A DNA stretch of 55,063 bases, from positions 1 to 55,063 of the forward strand of contig JAAXWP010000009.1 of assembly GCA_013334925.1 (NCBI GenBank), read 5' to 3'. The position numbers and the translations under genes are program-made. The stretch is from Chlorobiaceae bacterium. GTDB taxonomy: Bacteria > Bacteroidota > Chlorobiia > Chlorobiales > Chlorobiaceae. Each line of letters starts with the position of its first letter. The stretch's first letter is position 1. Below are positions 17,969-27,624 of the stretch, piece after piece. The notes under the pieces are model-generated. The model ran no database searches. It had not been told where the DNA came from and saw only the letters and a program-made list of their open reading frames with translations.

Positions 17969-18008
17969 CGCATGCAGTAGTTAGAGTTATAGAAAAAAGC
18001 GCATCGTC

Positions 18009-19271
18009 TCAAAGCGACAGCAGGCCCAGTATGGTCAGCAGAATGTCCGGATAGGGGACCATGTAGCTTTTCGGGCAGATCTCCCTCACCTGTTTCATGA
18101 GGTGTTCATCCCTGGTGACGAAAATCGTCCAGACATCATCGTACAGCTCCATGGCTTTCCGGAGCATCGGCAGATCCGAAGCCGTGTCGCCGCACACCAG
18201 GATTGGTCCTTTTGCCTTGTCGATACCGAGTTCACGACAGATGAACTCCAGGCCATCGCCCTTGTCGAAATCCCTGATCAATCCGGTTTGCGGGTCGACG
18301 TCGATGGTGAGGATGATCTCGATGTCGAGCCCGGTGTCCTCGATCCTGAAGTTCTTGCCTTCAGGGTCGATATCCCTGACCACACCCTTGATCTTTTCGA
18401 GAAAATCCGCCGATTCGGCTTCGTTGACCGAACGGGTGATGTCCTGGCGGGCGATGGTCGTCTGGCCGAACTTGATCTGCAGCGCGGAACCGATGAAGTT
18501 GAATTTCTCGAACGAGGGATCGAGCAGGAGCTGCTGCATCCGTTCGTTCAGGAGCTGGATGAGCACCTGTTTGCTCTTTTCGATCGGGAATGAGTTGAAG
18601 CGCCCCTCGATATCGATGAATTCGCGACCTTTGGACCCGGCGTAGACGAAGATGTGCTCGGGGTTGATCGACACGTTCAGGATTCCGAAATCCTTGAGTG
18701 GAGCGGAGGTGATGATCAACGGGTAGTCGCAGCGATTTCTGGCGAAACGAGACAGGAACACCGAGTTGTAGATCGGCTGGATGGAGGAGCGATATCGGCC
18801 ACAATAGTTGTTCGTCGTACCGTCCCTGTCCGTAATGAATGCGCTGAAATGCTTGCCGCGCAGCATCTCGACGCCTTCGCTCACATAATCGCTGAATCCG
18901 GGTATGAATTTTGCCAGATACTCGATGAAGCGGTCTTCGCCGTACTCGAGGTAGTAGATATCTTTCTGAAGTTCCCGGATCTCGTAAGTCAGGTCCACCT
19001 CGATCTGCTTCATACCGTCGAGCCGCAGCAGTCGCTGGCCGGTGTAGTCGTCGATATAGATGGTCTCGAGCGAATAGAGGGCATTTTTCAGCGATTCCAT
19101 GCAGCCTTTGCCGACTACGCGCTGCTTCATGATGTTTTTGACGATAGGCTCCCTGAGATCCCTCGTTTCAGCCTTCAGTCGATAGAGCTCCTTGAGGGTT
19201 CTGATATCCTGCAGGGTGATGGGAAAGTTGCAGGTTCGGAGACTTCTGTCGTTGACAATGGTTCTATGCAT
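18009..19271 (-). CDS. HAD-superfamily hydrolase, trehalose/sucrose-phosphatase-like
   Basis: 420 residues. The first 140 are helical and charged with no motif I know. From about 141 a HAD domain starts: [17 protein letters not shown] (nucleophile D148, acid D150), an LIITSAP segment as motif II, and [12 protein letters not shown] (motif IV, near 360). The cap region is large, as in sugar-phosphate phosphatases such as trehalose-6-phosphate phosphatase, so that role is plausible but not shown. It lies 40 bases upstream of the HAD-GH65 fusion on the same strand, which suggests a shared disaccharide pathway. Confidence 0.7.
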   Translation of the reverse strand: MHRTIVNDRSLRTCNFPITLQDIRTLKELYRLKAETRDLREPIVKNIMKQRVVGKGCMESLKNALYSLETIYIDDYTGQRLLRLDGMKQIEVDLTYEIRELQKDIYYLEYGEDRFIEYLAKFIPGFSDYVSEGVEMLRGKHFSAFITDRDGTTNNYCGRYRSSIQPIYNSVFLSRFARNRCDYPLIITSAPLKDFGILNVSINPEHIFVYAGSKGREFIDIEGRFNSFPIEKSKQVLIQLLNERMQQLLLDPSFEKFNFIGSALQIKFGQTTIARQDITRSVNEAESADFLEKIKGVVRDIDPEGKNFRIEDTGLDIEIILTIDVDPQTGLIRDFDKGDGLEFICRELGIDKAKGPILVCGDTASDLPMLRKAMELYDDVWTIFVTRDEHLMKQVREICPKSYMVPYPDILLTILGLLSL

Positions 19272-19412
19272 GCGCTGCAGACTGAAGGAGGATGGTAAAA
19301 AGCCGTGTTCTTAAATTTACTAAAAAAAAGTACATCCCTGTTAACAGTCATGCTTTTTTAACGGTGAATCAATAGTAAAGGGTTTCCGTTTTCCGCAAAT
19401 TCTTCAATACGA

Positions 19413-20066
19413 TCAATTACAGGTGAGTCTGGCTGTTTCGAACTGCTCCAGACGAGTGATGATGCGCTGATGAATCTCGGATGGAGACAATTGAGCGTCG
19501 ATCAGCTCGAAACGCTCTCTTTCAGCGGTATGGAGGGCGAGATAGCCCTCACGCACCCGACGATAGAATTCAAGTCCGGAGCTCTCCATGCGGTCGAGCT
19601 CTTCGGAATCGAAGGCCAGTGGCAGTGATTTTTCGGAAAATTTGCGGATCAGCGCGTCTTCAGGAGTGATGTCGAGATAGAAAGTGACATCGGGGCGCAG
19701 GCCGAAGGTGGCGATCCGGTTGACTTCGGCAAGAAGTTCCAGACTGAGGCCCCGTCCGTAACCCTGGTATGCGGTTGTCGAATCCGAAAAACGGTCCAGA
19801 ATGACCACCTCACCCTGCTCGATAGCCGGTATGATAACTTTCTGGACAAGCTCGGCGCGGCTTGCAGCGAACAGGAGCAGCTCGGTTACCGGAGCTATGT
19901 CATGCTTGGTCTGAAGCAGCAGCTCCCGGATCTGTTCGGCCACTTCGGTTCCTCCGGGTTCACGCAACGTGAGTACTTCCCGGCCAAGTTCCTGGAGATA
20001 GCGTTTCAGTTTGACGACCTGGGTAGATTTTCCTGCGCCGTCGATACCCTCGAAGGTTATGAGCAT
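19413..20066 (-). CDS. tmk: Thymidylate kinase
   Basis: 217 residues; phosphorylates dTMP to dTDP. P-loop [12 protein letters not shown] at the N-terminus, [18 protein letters not shown] (dTMP-binding Arg), and [17 protein letters not shown] are all present and well placed. The LID region is less typical ([10 protein letters not shown]) but the enzyme looks complete. Its start overlaps the end of the upstream alpha/beta hydrolase gene by 10 bases, so the two are translated from one mRNA. Confidence 0.96.
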   Translation of the reverse strand: MLITFEGIDGAGKSTQVVKLKRYLQELGREVLTLREPGGTEVAEQIRELLLQTKHDIAPVTELLLFAASRAELVQKVIIPAIEQGEVVILDRFSDSTTAYQGYGRGLSLELLAEVNRIATFGLRPDVTFYLDITPEDALIRKFSEKSLPLAFDSEELDRMESSGLEFYRRVREGYLALHTAERERFELIDAQLSPSEIHQRIITRLEQFETARLTCN

Positions 20067-20923
20067 GAGCTGTCGTTGGATGGTTGATCATTGAGAATGA
20101 ACTCCGTGATGGCGGTGCTGAACAATTCAGGATATTCGAGCATCGGCGAGTGACCGCAATTCCTGAGCATGAGCAGTTTCGAACAGGGGAGTTCCCGTTT
20201 GACGACATGGGCGATTTTCGGTGACATGTACTTGTCCTGATCACCCCATATAATGAGTGCAGGTACATTCAGTTCACCCAGGCGAGACCTCAGGCCGGTT
20301 CGTTGCATGTCCAGTTTCAGCAGATTCCGGTTCAGGCTCATGACCGTCTCGAACGCACCATCGTCTACGGCGATCTCCAGTATCTTCTTCCAGGTCTCCT
20401 CCGGAATGTTGCCGGTGCTGTGGAAGGCTGCCGACAGCATTTTTTCAGCCACATCCGGTCTGGTGACGATCCGCTTGAGCACATGCCGAACTCCGGGCAG
20501 ACTCAGCCCTCTGGCGAAAGAGGGCAGGGTGAGGAACCCGTCGGTATTGCTCAGCACGATTTTGTCAAATATGCCCTCGTGAAGCAGTGCCGTTGCCAGG
20601 AGATATTTGCCGCCCATGGAGTGTCCGGTTGCGTACAGTGGTCCATTTCCTGATGCTTCGGTTTTTTCGGCGAACTCCCTGATGAGATCGGCATACAGGC
20701 GAAGGGAGTACTCCTTGTTGGCAGGTTTGTCCGAGCCGCCGAATCCCAGAAGATCGATACCGAGAACCCTGAACGAGCGGGCAAGCAGCGGAATCGACGG
20801 TCCGAAAAAGTCGAGAGAAGATGAGATGCCGTGTACGAGCAGCATTGGCGGACCCTGTTGTCCAGCTTCGACATACCGGTGACGATGACCGCCGATAACG
20901 ATATATTTATCCTGTGGAGCCAT
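20057..20923 (-). CDS. Alpha/beta-fold hydrolase
   Basis: 288 residues with an intact catalytic triad: nucleophile elbow [11 protein letters not shown], an acid in [15 protein letters not shown], and a late histidine in [14 protein letters not shown]. The oxyanion segment [16 protein letters not shown] is also typical. Substrate is unknown; such proteins include esterases and small-molecule hydrolases. It precedes and overlaps tmk. Confidence 0.85.
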   Translation of the reverse strand: MAPQDKYIVIGGHRHRYVEAGQQGPPMLLVHGISSSLDFFGPSIPLLARSFRVLGIDLLGFGGSDKPANKEYSLRLYADLIREFAEKTEASGNGPLYATGHSMGGKYLLATALLHEGIFDKIVLSNTDGFLTLPSFARGLSLPGVRHVLKRIVTRPDVAEKMLSAAFHSTGNIPEETWKKILEIAVDDGAFETVMSLNRNLLKLDMQRTGLRSRLGELNVPALIIWGDQDKYMSPKIAHVVKRELPCSKLLMLRNCGHSPMLEYPELFSTAITEFILNDQPSNDSSCS

Positions 20924-21141
20924 AAAACGGAAGGTTGTTCGATACTACCCACCCGGTGGAGTTCAAAATACGCAATAGACCAAACATATGCTGCCGGTTG
21001 GGAACCATGAACATTATGGAACGATTAATAAACAAAAAAATGCTCACTGGTAGCTGATACGCGAAATTGTCGTAACTTTGCGCACAATATCTGTCAGGAA
21101 CGGGCATTCCGTATCATTATCCGATTCAACGGGAACATCTC

Positions 21142-21573
21142 ATGAAAAGATTTGGCACTGTCGCCATGGCGGTGGTGGCTGTAACCATAGGACTTGCCGG
21201 GTGCAGTCGCACCGACGAGTCACCCTCACTGAACAACGGCACCTCTCCGTCGGCTGCAGATCGCAACGGCGCACCTCTCGTTCGGGTGCCTGGTGCCGAG
21301 ATGCCTCCCTGGCTCGATCTTTACCGGACCAAAAACATCGTCAGTGTGGCTACCGTGGACAACGTGGTCATTGTGACTTTTGAAACGCTCGGCAAAAGAG
21401 ACGAGGTTTTCGGGCACTATGCCGATGAATTCAGTCAGGAGGAGAGTTTTGTCTCATTCCGTGACAATCGCGATATCATAAGTTTTCTCAGGAGTGGATA
21501 CGGGGTCAAGATCACCCTGCTTGATCAGACAAAAAACCTCTGGACGCTGGAGTATCACAAGCAGGCTATTTAA
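21142..21573 (+). CDS. Small putative lipoprotein
   Basis: 143 residues. A signal peptide MKRFGTVAMAVVAVTIGLAGC ends in the lipobox LAGC, so the mature chain begins at Cys21 and would be lipid-anchored. The remaining roughly 120 residues are Ser/Asn-rich at first, then a compact alternating-hydrophobic domain I do not recognise. Divergent from the hydrolase gene and followed by a terminator. Confidence 0.75.
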   Translation: MKRFGTVAMAVVAVTIGLAGCSRTDESPSLNNGTSPSAADRNGAPLVRVPGAEMPPWLDLYRTKNIVSVATVDNVVIVTFETLGKRDEVFGHYADEFSQEESFVSFRDNRDIISFLRSGYGVKITLLDQTKNLWTLEYHKQAI

Positions 21574-21575
21574 TG

Positions 21576-21628
21576 ATGAGTGATGAGTTTTGAATGGGAT
21601 GTGACGAGTGACAAGTGACGAGTGATGG
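21576..21628. repeat. GTGAC/GAGTGA short repeat patch
   Basis: GATGAGTGATGAG and, after a gap, GTGACGAGTGACAAGTGACG plus AGTGATGG (21601-21628) form degenerate repeats of GTGACnA. This is the reverse-complement vocabulary of 1574-1616. It again lies just beyond a gene end. Confidence 0.55.
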
Positions 21629-21690
21629 ATTGAAGGTGAAGACAAAGCTTTAAGCTGGAAGCTGGCCGGAACATATCGTGACTTTCTGAA

Positions 21691-21727
21691 AGAGAGCCGA
21701 GCGTGATGCCCGGCTCTCTTTTTTTCT
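21691..21727 (+). terminator. Terminator after the lipoprotein gene
   Basis: AGAGAGCCG (21691-21699) pairs with CGGCTCTCT (21711-21719), followed by a run of T. Confidence 0.9.
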
Positions 21728-21824
21728 TTCGTTCTCATGCGCTGGATATCCCGCCTGAGGTCGTCATATCTGATGAATATGCCTCAGTACCGTAACGGTT
21801 ACCGGCATGATGTATCAGTAAACC

Positions 21825-22343
21825 ATGAAAACAAGTGAAACGATGAACAGAATTATTGCTACGGCCCTCGTGGCAGGGTTTCTCGGCGCAGGTAGCCTGA
21901 CGGCAATCGCGGCAGAATCGTCCCCTGCCCCTGCTCCACCTTGCCCGCCTCCAGCTGGAGCCGGTTACAGGCAGGGGCCTGGACCTGGTCCGGGTGCTAT
22001 GCGGCCGGGCTATTATTCAATGAAACAGGCCCTGGGGCTCAGCGACAAACAGGATGCGCGTCTTCGGGACATGAGGCAGGCCCACTTCCAGGAGGCTGCG
22101 CCGTTGCGTCAGGAGCTTTTCCGCCTTCGTAAAGAACTGGCCGCCGAATCGGTGAGCAAGCATCCGGATGATAAAAAAATCGTCGATCTTGCCGGTCAGA
22201 TCGGCCAGGATCATGCGAAGCTGGCCATGCTGGAGAGCAGGCACCTGAAGCAGCTTTCGACGGTACTGAACAAAAAACAGATGGATACCATGCTCGACAT
22301 GAGGCAGGGGCGCGGTTTCCATAAAGGCGGAAGGGGATGGTGA
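21825..22343 (+). CDS. Spy/CpxP/ZraP-like periplasmic protein
   Basis: 172 residues from ATG 21825, or 166 from ATG 21843, which gives a cleaner signal peptide (MNRIIATALVAGFLGAG...AIAA). After a Pro/Gly-rich linker the helical part carries LGLSDKQDARLRDMRQAHFQEAAPLRQELFRLRKEL and the repeat LNKKQMDTMLDMR, matching the LTxxQ-type pattern of Spy/CpxP chaperones and ZraP metal-binding proteins. The tail RGFHKGGRGW has little His. Likely a periplasmic stress chaperone. Confidence 0.75.
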   Translation: MKTSETMNRIIATALVAGFLGAGSLTAIAAESSPAPAPPCPPPAGAGYRQGPGPGPGAMRPGYYSMKQALGLSDKQDARLRDMRQAHFQEAAPLRQELFRLRKELAAESVSKHPDDKKIVDLAGQIGQDHAKLAMLESRHLKQLSTVLNKKQMDTMLDMRQGRGFHKGGRGW

Positions 22344-22356
22344 CATTTCCCTGCTC

Positions 22357-22403
22357 AATAAAAACGAAAAGCCGGAGTTCAGCTCCGGCTTTTCGTTTTT
22401 ATT
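22357..22403. terminator. 21-bp perfect bidirectional terminator
   Basis: A 21-base arm (22357-22377), a 5-base loop, and its exact complement (22383-22403), with A-rich and T-rich ends. It serves the convergent Spy-like (+) and SDR (-) genes. Confidence 0.93.
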
Positions 22404-22428
22404 GCAATGGCCATAGTTAACCAGTACG

Positions 22429-23136
22429 TCAGAGCGGCTGGCCGACAGGACGGATGAGAATTTCGTTCACATCGACATGGGGAGGCTGGCTTACGGCGTA
22501 GATGACGGCTCGGGCGATATCTTCCGGCTGGAGTTCGACGTCACAAGGCTTTTTCAGCTGCCCCCAGAAAGGTGTGTCCACCACGCCCGGTTCGACAAGG
22601 GTGACGCGTATGCCGGTTCCCGTCATCTCGTTCCGGATAGCCTGGGCCATCCCCGTAACGGCCCATTTGGTTGCCGAGTAGAGGTTTCTGATCGAGGTCG
22701 TCCTGCCCACGACCGATCCCGTCACGAGGAAGTGGCCTTTCGTCCTGACCAGTTCGGGCAATGATAATCTTGCCGTTACCGCCGCGCCATAGACATTGGT
22801 CAATACCATCTCCCGCCACTCGTCCGGTTTGTCTTCACCTCCATAGAATGTCGAGCCTTTCGAAAATCCTGCGTTGGCAAATACCGCATCGATTTTTCCA
22901 AATCGTTCGAGCGTCAGGTTAATCAGGTTTTTCTGTGAGTCCCAGTCCGAAACATCACAGGGGATGGCGAGCGAGCGTTCGCTGCCGAGCTCGGAAACGA
23001 GATTCTGGAGTCTGTCGGTCGATCGTGCAGCCAGGACGACGTTCCATCCGGCCTCGATGGCCAGTTTCGCTGTCGAAGCACCAATGCCCGTCGAGGCACC
23101 TGTAATGATCATCACGTTGTTGTGTGCTGTTTCCAT
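22429..23136 (-). CDS. Short-chain dehydrogenase/reductase
   Basis: 235 residues, classical SDR: cofactor motif TGASTGIG (about 12-19), NAG at about 90, catalytic Ser in GSVVGRT and YSATK (Tyr/Lys). An Arg after the second beta strand (AARSTDRL) favours NADP(H). Substrate cannot be assigned. Convergent with the Spy-like gene; upstream 209 bases separate it from the divergent PsiE-like gene. Confidence 0.9.
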   Translation of the reverse strand: METAHNNVMIITGASTGIGASTAKLAIEAGWNVVLAARSTDRLQNLVSELGSERSLAIPCDVSDWDSQKNLINLTLERFGKIDAVFANAGFSKGSTFYGGEDKPDEWREMVLTNVYGAAVTARLSLPELVRTKGHFLVTGSVVGRTTSIRNLYSATKWAVTGMAQAIRNEMTGTGIRVTLVEPGVVDTPFWGQLKKPCDVELQPEDIARAVIYAVSQPPHVDVNEILIRPVGQPL

Positions 23137-23345
23137 GTTGGGTCCGTAATGGTTGGCAGATAAACAATCGGTTCAAATATAGGCAAATATCGATCTCAGG
23201 GTGCCACCTGATTCAGTGAGAGGGGCATAGATCTTTTTTCCTTGGCCGGAACGAGCGCTTTATCGTAATTGAAGAAAAGAGCGCCGTTGCACCGATTTCT
23301 GTTATCAGTGCCGGGTCATGTTTCAGGAACCTGTTGTCGCCCGTT

Positions 23346-23816
23346 ATGCAGAATCAGAAGGTCAAATTCGAGGATCGCCTGGTCAATGCGCTTCATGCGT
23401 TCAATCATCTGCTCCATGTACTTCTTGCCATAGCACTGGTCATGGCGAGCCTGATGGTTTTGTGGGAGTTCGTCATGGCCGTGGTGCACGCCGTGCAGAT
23501 GAACCAGCTTGCCCACGGTTTCCTGCAGGCACTGGGCACGCTCTTCATCGTCTGGACGCTCTCAAGCCTCATTTCGGCAGAAATCAACTATGTACAGAAC
23601 GGCGTTTTTCACCTGATTGTGTTCATCGAGGTGGCCATGATCACTTTGCTGCGTCAGTTGATCGTCGAGCCGGTAAAGGTCGCGACGGCCGGGCAGGCGG
23701 TTGAACAGGCTCAGGTGTTCAATGCATGGCATTACAGCCTGCTGCTTGGCGCACTTCTGGTCATTGGCGTCGTGCACAAGCTGGTGTCGAGTTCCGAGCG
23801 TCGCGATCACGAGTGA
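23346..23816 (+). CDS. PsiE-family inner-membrane protein
   Basis: 156 residues with four hydrophobic segments (about 20-45, 60-80, 85-115, 130-150) and LVNALHAFNHLLHVLLA at the start. Length, topology and the SLISAEINYVQNGVFHLIVFIEVAMITLLRQLIV stretch resemble phosphate-starvation-inducible PsiE. I use ATG 23346 (MQNQKVKF); TTG 23334 is possible. It converges on the helical protein gene at 23842. Confidence 0.7.
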   Translation: MQNQKVKFEDRLVNALHAFNHLLHVLLAIALVMASLMVLWEFVMAVVHAVQMNQLAHGFLQALGTLFIVWTLSSLISAEINYVQNGVFHLIVFIEVAMITLLRQLIVEPVKVATAGQAVEQAQVFNAWHYSLLLGALLVIGVVHKLVSSSERRDHE

Positions 23817-23841
23817 GCTGGAACCCGGAACCGCTTTCCGG

Positions 23842-24396
23842 TTACTGCAGGGCGCGAATCTTTTCGATAATCTCCCGCTGGGGGTGGTTCATGAGTTCAT
23901 CCGGACGATCCGGAAGGGTGACCTGTCGGGCGATCAGCTCAAGTAACCGATGCTCAAGATGGAATGCAATGTCGAGCATATGGCTCAGATGGTGACGGAG
24001 TTCATACTGGATGACCTTTTCCGCCTGGTGCCGCTTCATTTTGGCGAGGAGCTGACCCATGAGTTCGTTGTCGAGGTGCCTCGAGACTTCACTGAAATAT
24101 TCCAGTGGCAGGTCGTTGGCGTAGTGGACCGCCTGGTCGATACCCATAGACCTGCACACCCCCGCGGCGATATGCGGCTTGATATGTTCCACCATGAGCG
24201 GGATGACGATGAAGTGCGGGATGTATTTGACGATCATCCCGATGGCATGGTACAGCTCTTCGAACCCTTCGGTTTTGGCATCAACCACCGCCCTGGTGAA
24301 ATCGGCGATCGCGCTGTTCTCTTCATGACCGAGGCTCTTGAGGGCGACGGGAACCGGGATTCCGGTCCAGGAAAGGGTTTCTTCGAGAGTGCTCAT
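23842..24396 (-). CDS. Unrecognised helical-repeat protein
   Basis: 184 residues, almost all predicted helix, with a pattern such as AVHYANDLPLEYFSEVSRHL and DNELMGQLLAKMKRHQAEKV, reminiscent of the degenerate helical repeats of MgtE-N-type domains. No catalytic motif, membrane helix or signal peptide is visible. Codon use matches neighbours and the frame is uninterrupted, so it is probably real. Divergent from the ABC-F gene. Confidence 0.65.
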   Translation of the reverse strand: MSTLEETLSWTGIPVPVALKSLGHEENSAIADFTRAVVDAKTEGFEELYHAIGMIVKYIPHFIVIPLMVEHIKPHIAAGVCRSMGIDQAVHYANDLPLEYFSEVSRHLDNELMGQLLAKMKRHQAEKVIQYELRHHLSHMLDIAFHLEHRLLELIARQVTLPDRPDELMNHPQREIIEKIRALQ

Positions 24397-24586
24397 GCGC
24401 TGCAGTTTTACTGGCGGGCATCCCTGAGGAGCGGGGACACGATCCGATCGTCGTGGGGCGGCCCTGGTGAGAAAGTCTCATTTTATTCAAAATCTGGCTC
24501 ATACGGAAGCGATTCTCCTTTCAAATGCAGCGGGATGGCATATATTGCTGCTTTTTCATGCATGAATCTATAGTTACGGATCGGTT

Positions 24587-26473
24587 ATGGTACTACTCAC
24601 GGTTGAAGGGATTGGCAAGACATACGGCCTGAAGCGGCTGTTCGAGGAGGTTTCGTTCGGTATCGATGATCGTGACAAGATCGGTATCATCGGAGCGAAT
24701 GGTTGTGGCAAGAGTACCCTGATGAAAATCCTTGCGGGTGTGGAAACTCCCGATACCGGCAAGGTGATGGTATCCAGGGAAAAGCGAATTGCCTATCTGC
24801 CACAGGATTCTCCTTTCGATCCTGAAGCGACGGTGCTCGAAGCGGTGCTGAAATCGGGCGATCGCACCCTGGCGCTTATCTGCGAGTATGAGCTCGCCTG
24901 CAAAGAGCTTGAGAAAGAGCATACTCCTGAACTGATCGAACGGGTCACGAATCTGTCGCATGAACTCGATATCAGCGGCGCCTGGGAGCTCGAATCCAAC
25001 GCGAAGGTGGTTCTTGGCAAGCTTGGCCTGAATGATATTACCGCTCGTATGGGCTCGTTGTCCGGGGGTCAGCGCAAACGTGTCGCGCTCGCTCATGCGC
25101 TGGTGACCCCAAGTGATGCCCTCATTCTCGATGAGCCGACCAACCATCTCGATGCCGACAGCGTCGAGTGGCTTGAGAATTACATCAGGCGATACGCCGG
25201 TGCCGTGATCCTTATTACCCACGACCGCTATTTCCTGGACCGCGTGGCAACCCGCATGATCGAACTCGATGGCAGGACTGCCAGAACCTACTCCGGCGGT
25301 TATGCCAGTTATCTCGATCAGAAGGCAGAGCAGGAGGCGCAGGAGGTTCGTGACGAGCGGAAACGGAATGCGCTGGCGCGTCAGGAGCTCGAGTGGATGC
25401 GCACCGGCGCAAAGGCCCGGACTACCAAGCAGAAGGCGCGTCTGCAGCGGGCCGAGACGCTTGTCTATGCTCCAGGAAAGGAGAAAAAGCAGGATCTCGA
25501 GATCGGGCTTGGCGCTGAGCGGCTTGGCAGCAAGATCATCGAGCTCCATCGGGTCTCCAAGTCAATGGGTGGCAAGATGCTGCTCAAGTCGTTCGAGTAT
25601 TTCCTGGAGAAGGGGGACCGGATTGGCATCATCGGTCCGAATGGCTCCGGTAAGACCACCTTGCTGGAGATGATCGCCGGTCGTCTCCTTCCGGATAGCG
25701 GTCATGTCGAGACCGGTTCGACGGTCAGGATCGGCTACTATGACCAGGAGAGCCGTGAGCTCGATGAATCGAAACGTGTCATCGAGTACATCAAGGAGGT
25801 CGCGGAGCAGGTAAAGATGAAGGACGGGTCGACCGTACCGGCATCAAAAATGCTCGAACGCTTTCTGTTCACTCCATCGGCCCAGTACAATTATATCAGT
25901 TCGCTTTCAGGAGGCGAACGCCGGCGTCTGTATCTTTTGCGCCAGCTTATCGCCGCGCCGAACGTGCTTCTGCTTGACGAACCGACCAACGACCTCGACA
26001 TCCCGACGCTTCGCGTGCTCGAAGACTTTCTCGACGAGTTTCCCGGCTGCATGATCGTGGTCAGTCATGACCGCTACTTTCTCGATCGTACGGTCGAGCA
26101 CATTTTTGCGTTTGAACAGGACGGTGTCGTGCGTCGCTATCCCGGCAACTACTCCGTATATCTCGAGATGAAAGCCGAGTCGGCCTCGGAGACGCAACGC
26201 CAGGCGTCACGTCCGGAACCTGCCACCGTAAAACCGGTTCCGGTGCCTTCCGCAAATCCGAGAAAACTCAGCGGCAAGGAGAAGCGGGAGATGGAGCAGC
26301 TCGAACAGTCAATATCGAGGGCTGAAGAGCGACAGGCGGAGATCAATGAAGAGCTCGCTTCTGCAGGTTCGGATTTCCAGGCTGTACAGCAGCTCAGTGA
26401 TGAGTTGCATGCCCTGCAGGCAAAGCTGGATCGTGACATGGAGCGCTGGGCGGAACTGGCCGAGTTTGCCTGA
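24587..26473 (+). CDS. ABC-F ATPase, Uup-like
   Basis: 628 residues without membrane segments, two ABC cassettes in tandem. First cassette: GANGCGKST, LSGGQRKRVALAHAL, LILDEPTNHLD. Second: GPNGSGKTT, LSGGERRRLYLLRQL, LLLDEPTNDLD. Between them lies the basic interdomain linker (about 245-300), and a C-terminal coiled coil (about 555-625; EMEQLEQSISRAEERQAEI) as in Uup. ABC-F proteins act on the ribosome rather than as transporters; Uup is also linked to DNA repair phenotypes. Length and C-terminal coiled coil support Uup over EttA. Confidence 0.9.
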   Translation: MVLLTVEGIGKTYGLKRLFEEVSFGIDDRDKIGIIGANGCGKSTLMKILAGVETPDTGKVMVSREKRIAYLPQDSPFDPEATVLEAVLKSGDRTLALICEYELACKELEKEHTPELIERVTNLSHELDISGAWELESNAKVVLGKLGLNDITARMGSLSGGQRKRVALAHALVTPSDALILDEPTNHLDADSVEWLENYIRRYAGAVILITHDRYFLDRVATRMIELDGRTARTYSGGYASYLDQKAEQEAQEVRDERKRNALARQELEWMRTGAKARTTKQKARLQRAETLVYAPGKEKKQDLEIGLGAERLGSKIIELHRVSKSMGGKMLLKSFEYFLEKGDRIGIIGPNGSGKTTLLEMIAGRLLPDSGHVETGSTVRIGYYDQESRELDESKRVIEYIKEVAEQVKMKDGSTVPASKMLERFLFTPSAQYNYISSLSGGERRRLYLLRQLIAAPNVLLLDEPTNDLDIPTLRVLEDFLDEFPGCMIVVSHDRYFLDRTVEHIFAFEQDGVVRRYPGNYSVYLEMKAESASETQRQASRPEPATVKPVPVPSANPRKLSGKEKREMEQLEQSISRAEERQAEINEELASAGSDFQAVQQLSDELHALQAKLDRDMERWAELAEFA

Positions 26474-26500
26474 TGAACGTACCCCGGAGGAGATTTCACC

Positions 26501-27202
26501 ATGATCGGAGCTATTACTTCAAGGCTTGAAGGTCTTTCCGATGCTGCGACAGCATCGATCCTGCAGCGTTTTTTCAAGACCGGACCCGGAGAGTATGGTG
26601 AGGGGGACCGGTTTCGTGGCATCCGTGTGCCAGTGCTCCGCAGTCTGTGCCGCGAATTCCGTGAGGCACAGACTGCGGATGCGATCTCTTTGCTCTTCTC
26701 CTCCTGGCACGAAGACCGGCTTCTCGCCCTTCTGCTCATGACAGAGTGGTATCGCAAGTCTGACGAGACCGGCAAAGAAGCGATATACAACCTCTACTGC
26801 TCGCATACGGCGAGAATCAACAACTGGGACCTTGTAGATCTTTCGGCACCGAACATTCCCGGTACTCATCTGTTTCGCCGTGACCGCTCACCACTGTATC
26901 GATTTGCCGCGGATGGCGGAATCTGGGAGCGGCGTATCGCCATCGTTTCGACCTTCCAGTTCATCCGCCAGCGAGAATTTGACGATACCTTCGCAATTGC
27001 CGATATACTGCGTGACGATCCCGAAGAGCTGATCCACAAGGCTGTCGGCTGGATGCTCAGGGAGGTCGGCAAGCGCGATACCGATCTTCTCGAGTCATTT
27101 CTCCTGTCCCGGTACAGAGAGATGCCCAGAGTAATGCTTCGCTATGCCATCGAACGTTTCCCTGAACAGCGCCGTCAGGCCTATCTCAAAGGTTTCGCCT
27201 GA
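26501..27202 (+). CDS. AlkD-like DNA alkylation repair protein
   Basis: 233 residues of HEAT-like helical repeats. AlkD family segments FFKTGPGEYGEGDRFRGIRVP, NNWDLVDLSAPNI and IWERRIAIVSTFQFIR, followed by HKAVGWMLREVGKRD, are present; the Trp-Asp pair in NNWDLVD is the site where AlkD holds the lesion. AlkD removes bulky N3/N7-alkylpurines from DNA. It follows the ABC-F gene by 27 bases with a GGAGG ribosome site, probably the same operon. Confidence 0.9.
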   Translation: MIGAITSRLEGLSDAATASILQRFFKTGPGEYGEGDRFRGIRVPVLRSLCREFREAQTADAISLLFSSWHEDRLLALLLMTEWYRKSDETGKEAIYNLYCSHTARINNWDLVDLSAPNIPGTHLFRRDRSPLYRFAADGGIWERRIAIVSTFQFIRQREFDDTFAIADILRDDPEELIHKAVGWMLREVGKRDTDLLESFLLSRYREMPRVMLRYAIERFPEQRRQAYLKGFA

Positions 27203-27481
27203 CCAGGACGCTGGCATTCGCAGTCAGAGCTGTATCGGTTTCATGCCTCAGTCTCATTTCCATCTCAGCCAGCGGGACCCTCTCCCCGGGCAACCACTCT
27301 TTTGCTCCTGTCACGACCGTTTTTCCCCGATTTTCTCCGATTTCCAGGCACTTGTATCACAAATCTGCAAAAAACCGGGTTACGCGGTAATGTCTGCGTA
27401 TGCCTGAAGGCATACCTGAGGAATCAAGGACGACGTAATTGACTCCAATGCCTTGTGTGGCGGGCATTTTCATGCCATTGT
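27203..27481. other. Intergenic region before the polysaccharide locus
   Basis: No gene is supported. An open frame continuing from the AlkD gene region is His/Pro/Cys-rich and lacks a ribosome site. The remainder leads into the dyads and sigma-54 promoter described separately. Confidence 0.4.
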
Positions 27482-27507
27482 CGTCTCATCTGTTTTAAGG
27501 TGAGACG
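27482..27507. repeat. 7-bp inverted repeat CGTCTCA/TGAGACG upstream of the sigma-54 promoter
   Basis: CGTCTCA (27482-27488) and TGAGACG (27501-27507) flank a 12-base spacer, about 100 bases upstream of the -24 element. It might be a regulator site or a weak terminator. Confidence 0.4.
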
Positions 27508-27533
27508 TCCGTGGAGTGTCATAATGAGTTCTG

Positions 27534-27550
27534 TGTCGCATATTTCGACA
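27534..27550. promoter_or_regulatory. Candidate enhancer-binding-protein site TGTCG-N7-CGACA
   Basis: A perfect 5-bp dyad with a 7-base spacer, centred about 90 bases upstream of the inferred start, the normal distance for a sigma-54 activator. The cognate activator is not in this window. Confidence 0.5.
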
Positions 27551-27605
27551 GAAATACGGGAGGTGTATTTATTTAAAGTGTTATAGAATAATGTATTAAT
27601 ACGTC

Positions 27606-27620
27606 TGGCACGATTGTTGC
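27606..27620 (+). promoter_or_regulatory. Consensus sigma-54 promoter
   Basis: TGGCACG, four bases, TTGC: all consensus positions of the -24/-12 RpoN promoter are met. Counting C27620 as -12 places the start near 27632, ahead of the wecA-like gene at 27668. Confidence 0.7.
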
Positions 27621-27624
27621 CCTT

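Noticed and set aside
27144-27407. 87-residue frame after the AlkD-like gene
   Set aside because: It overlaps the AlkD coding region in another frame and has Cys/His/Pro-rich composition typical of non-coding translation.
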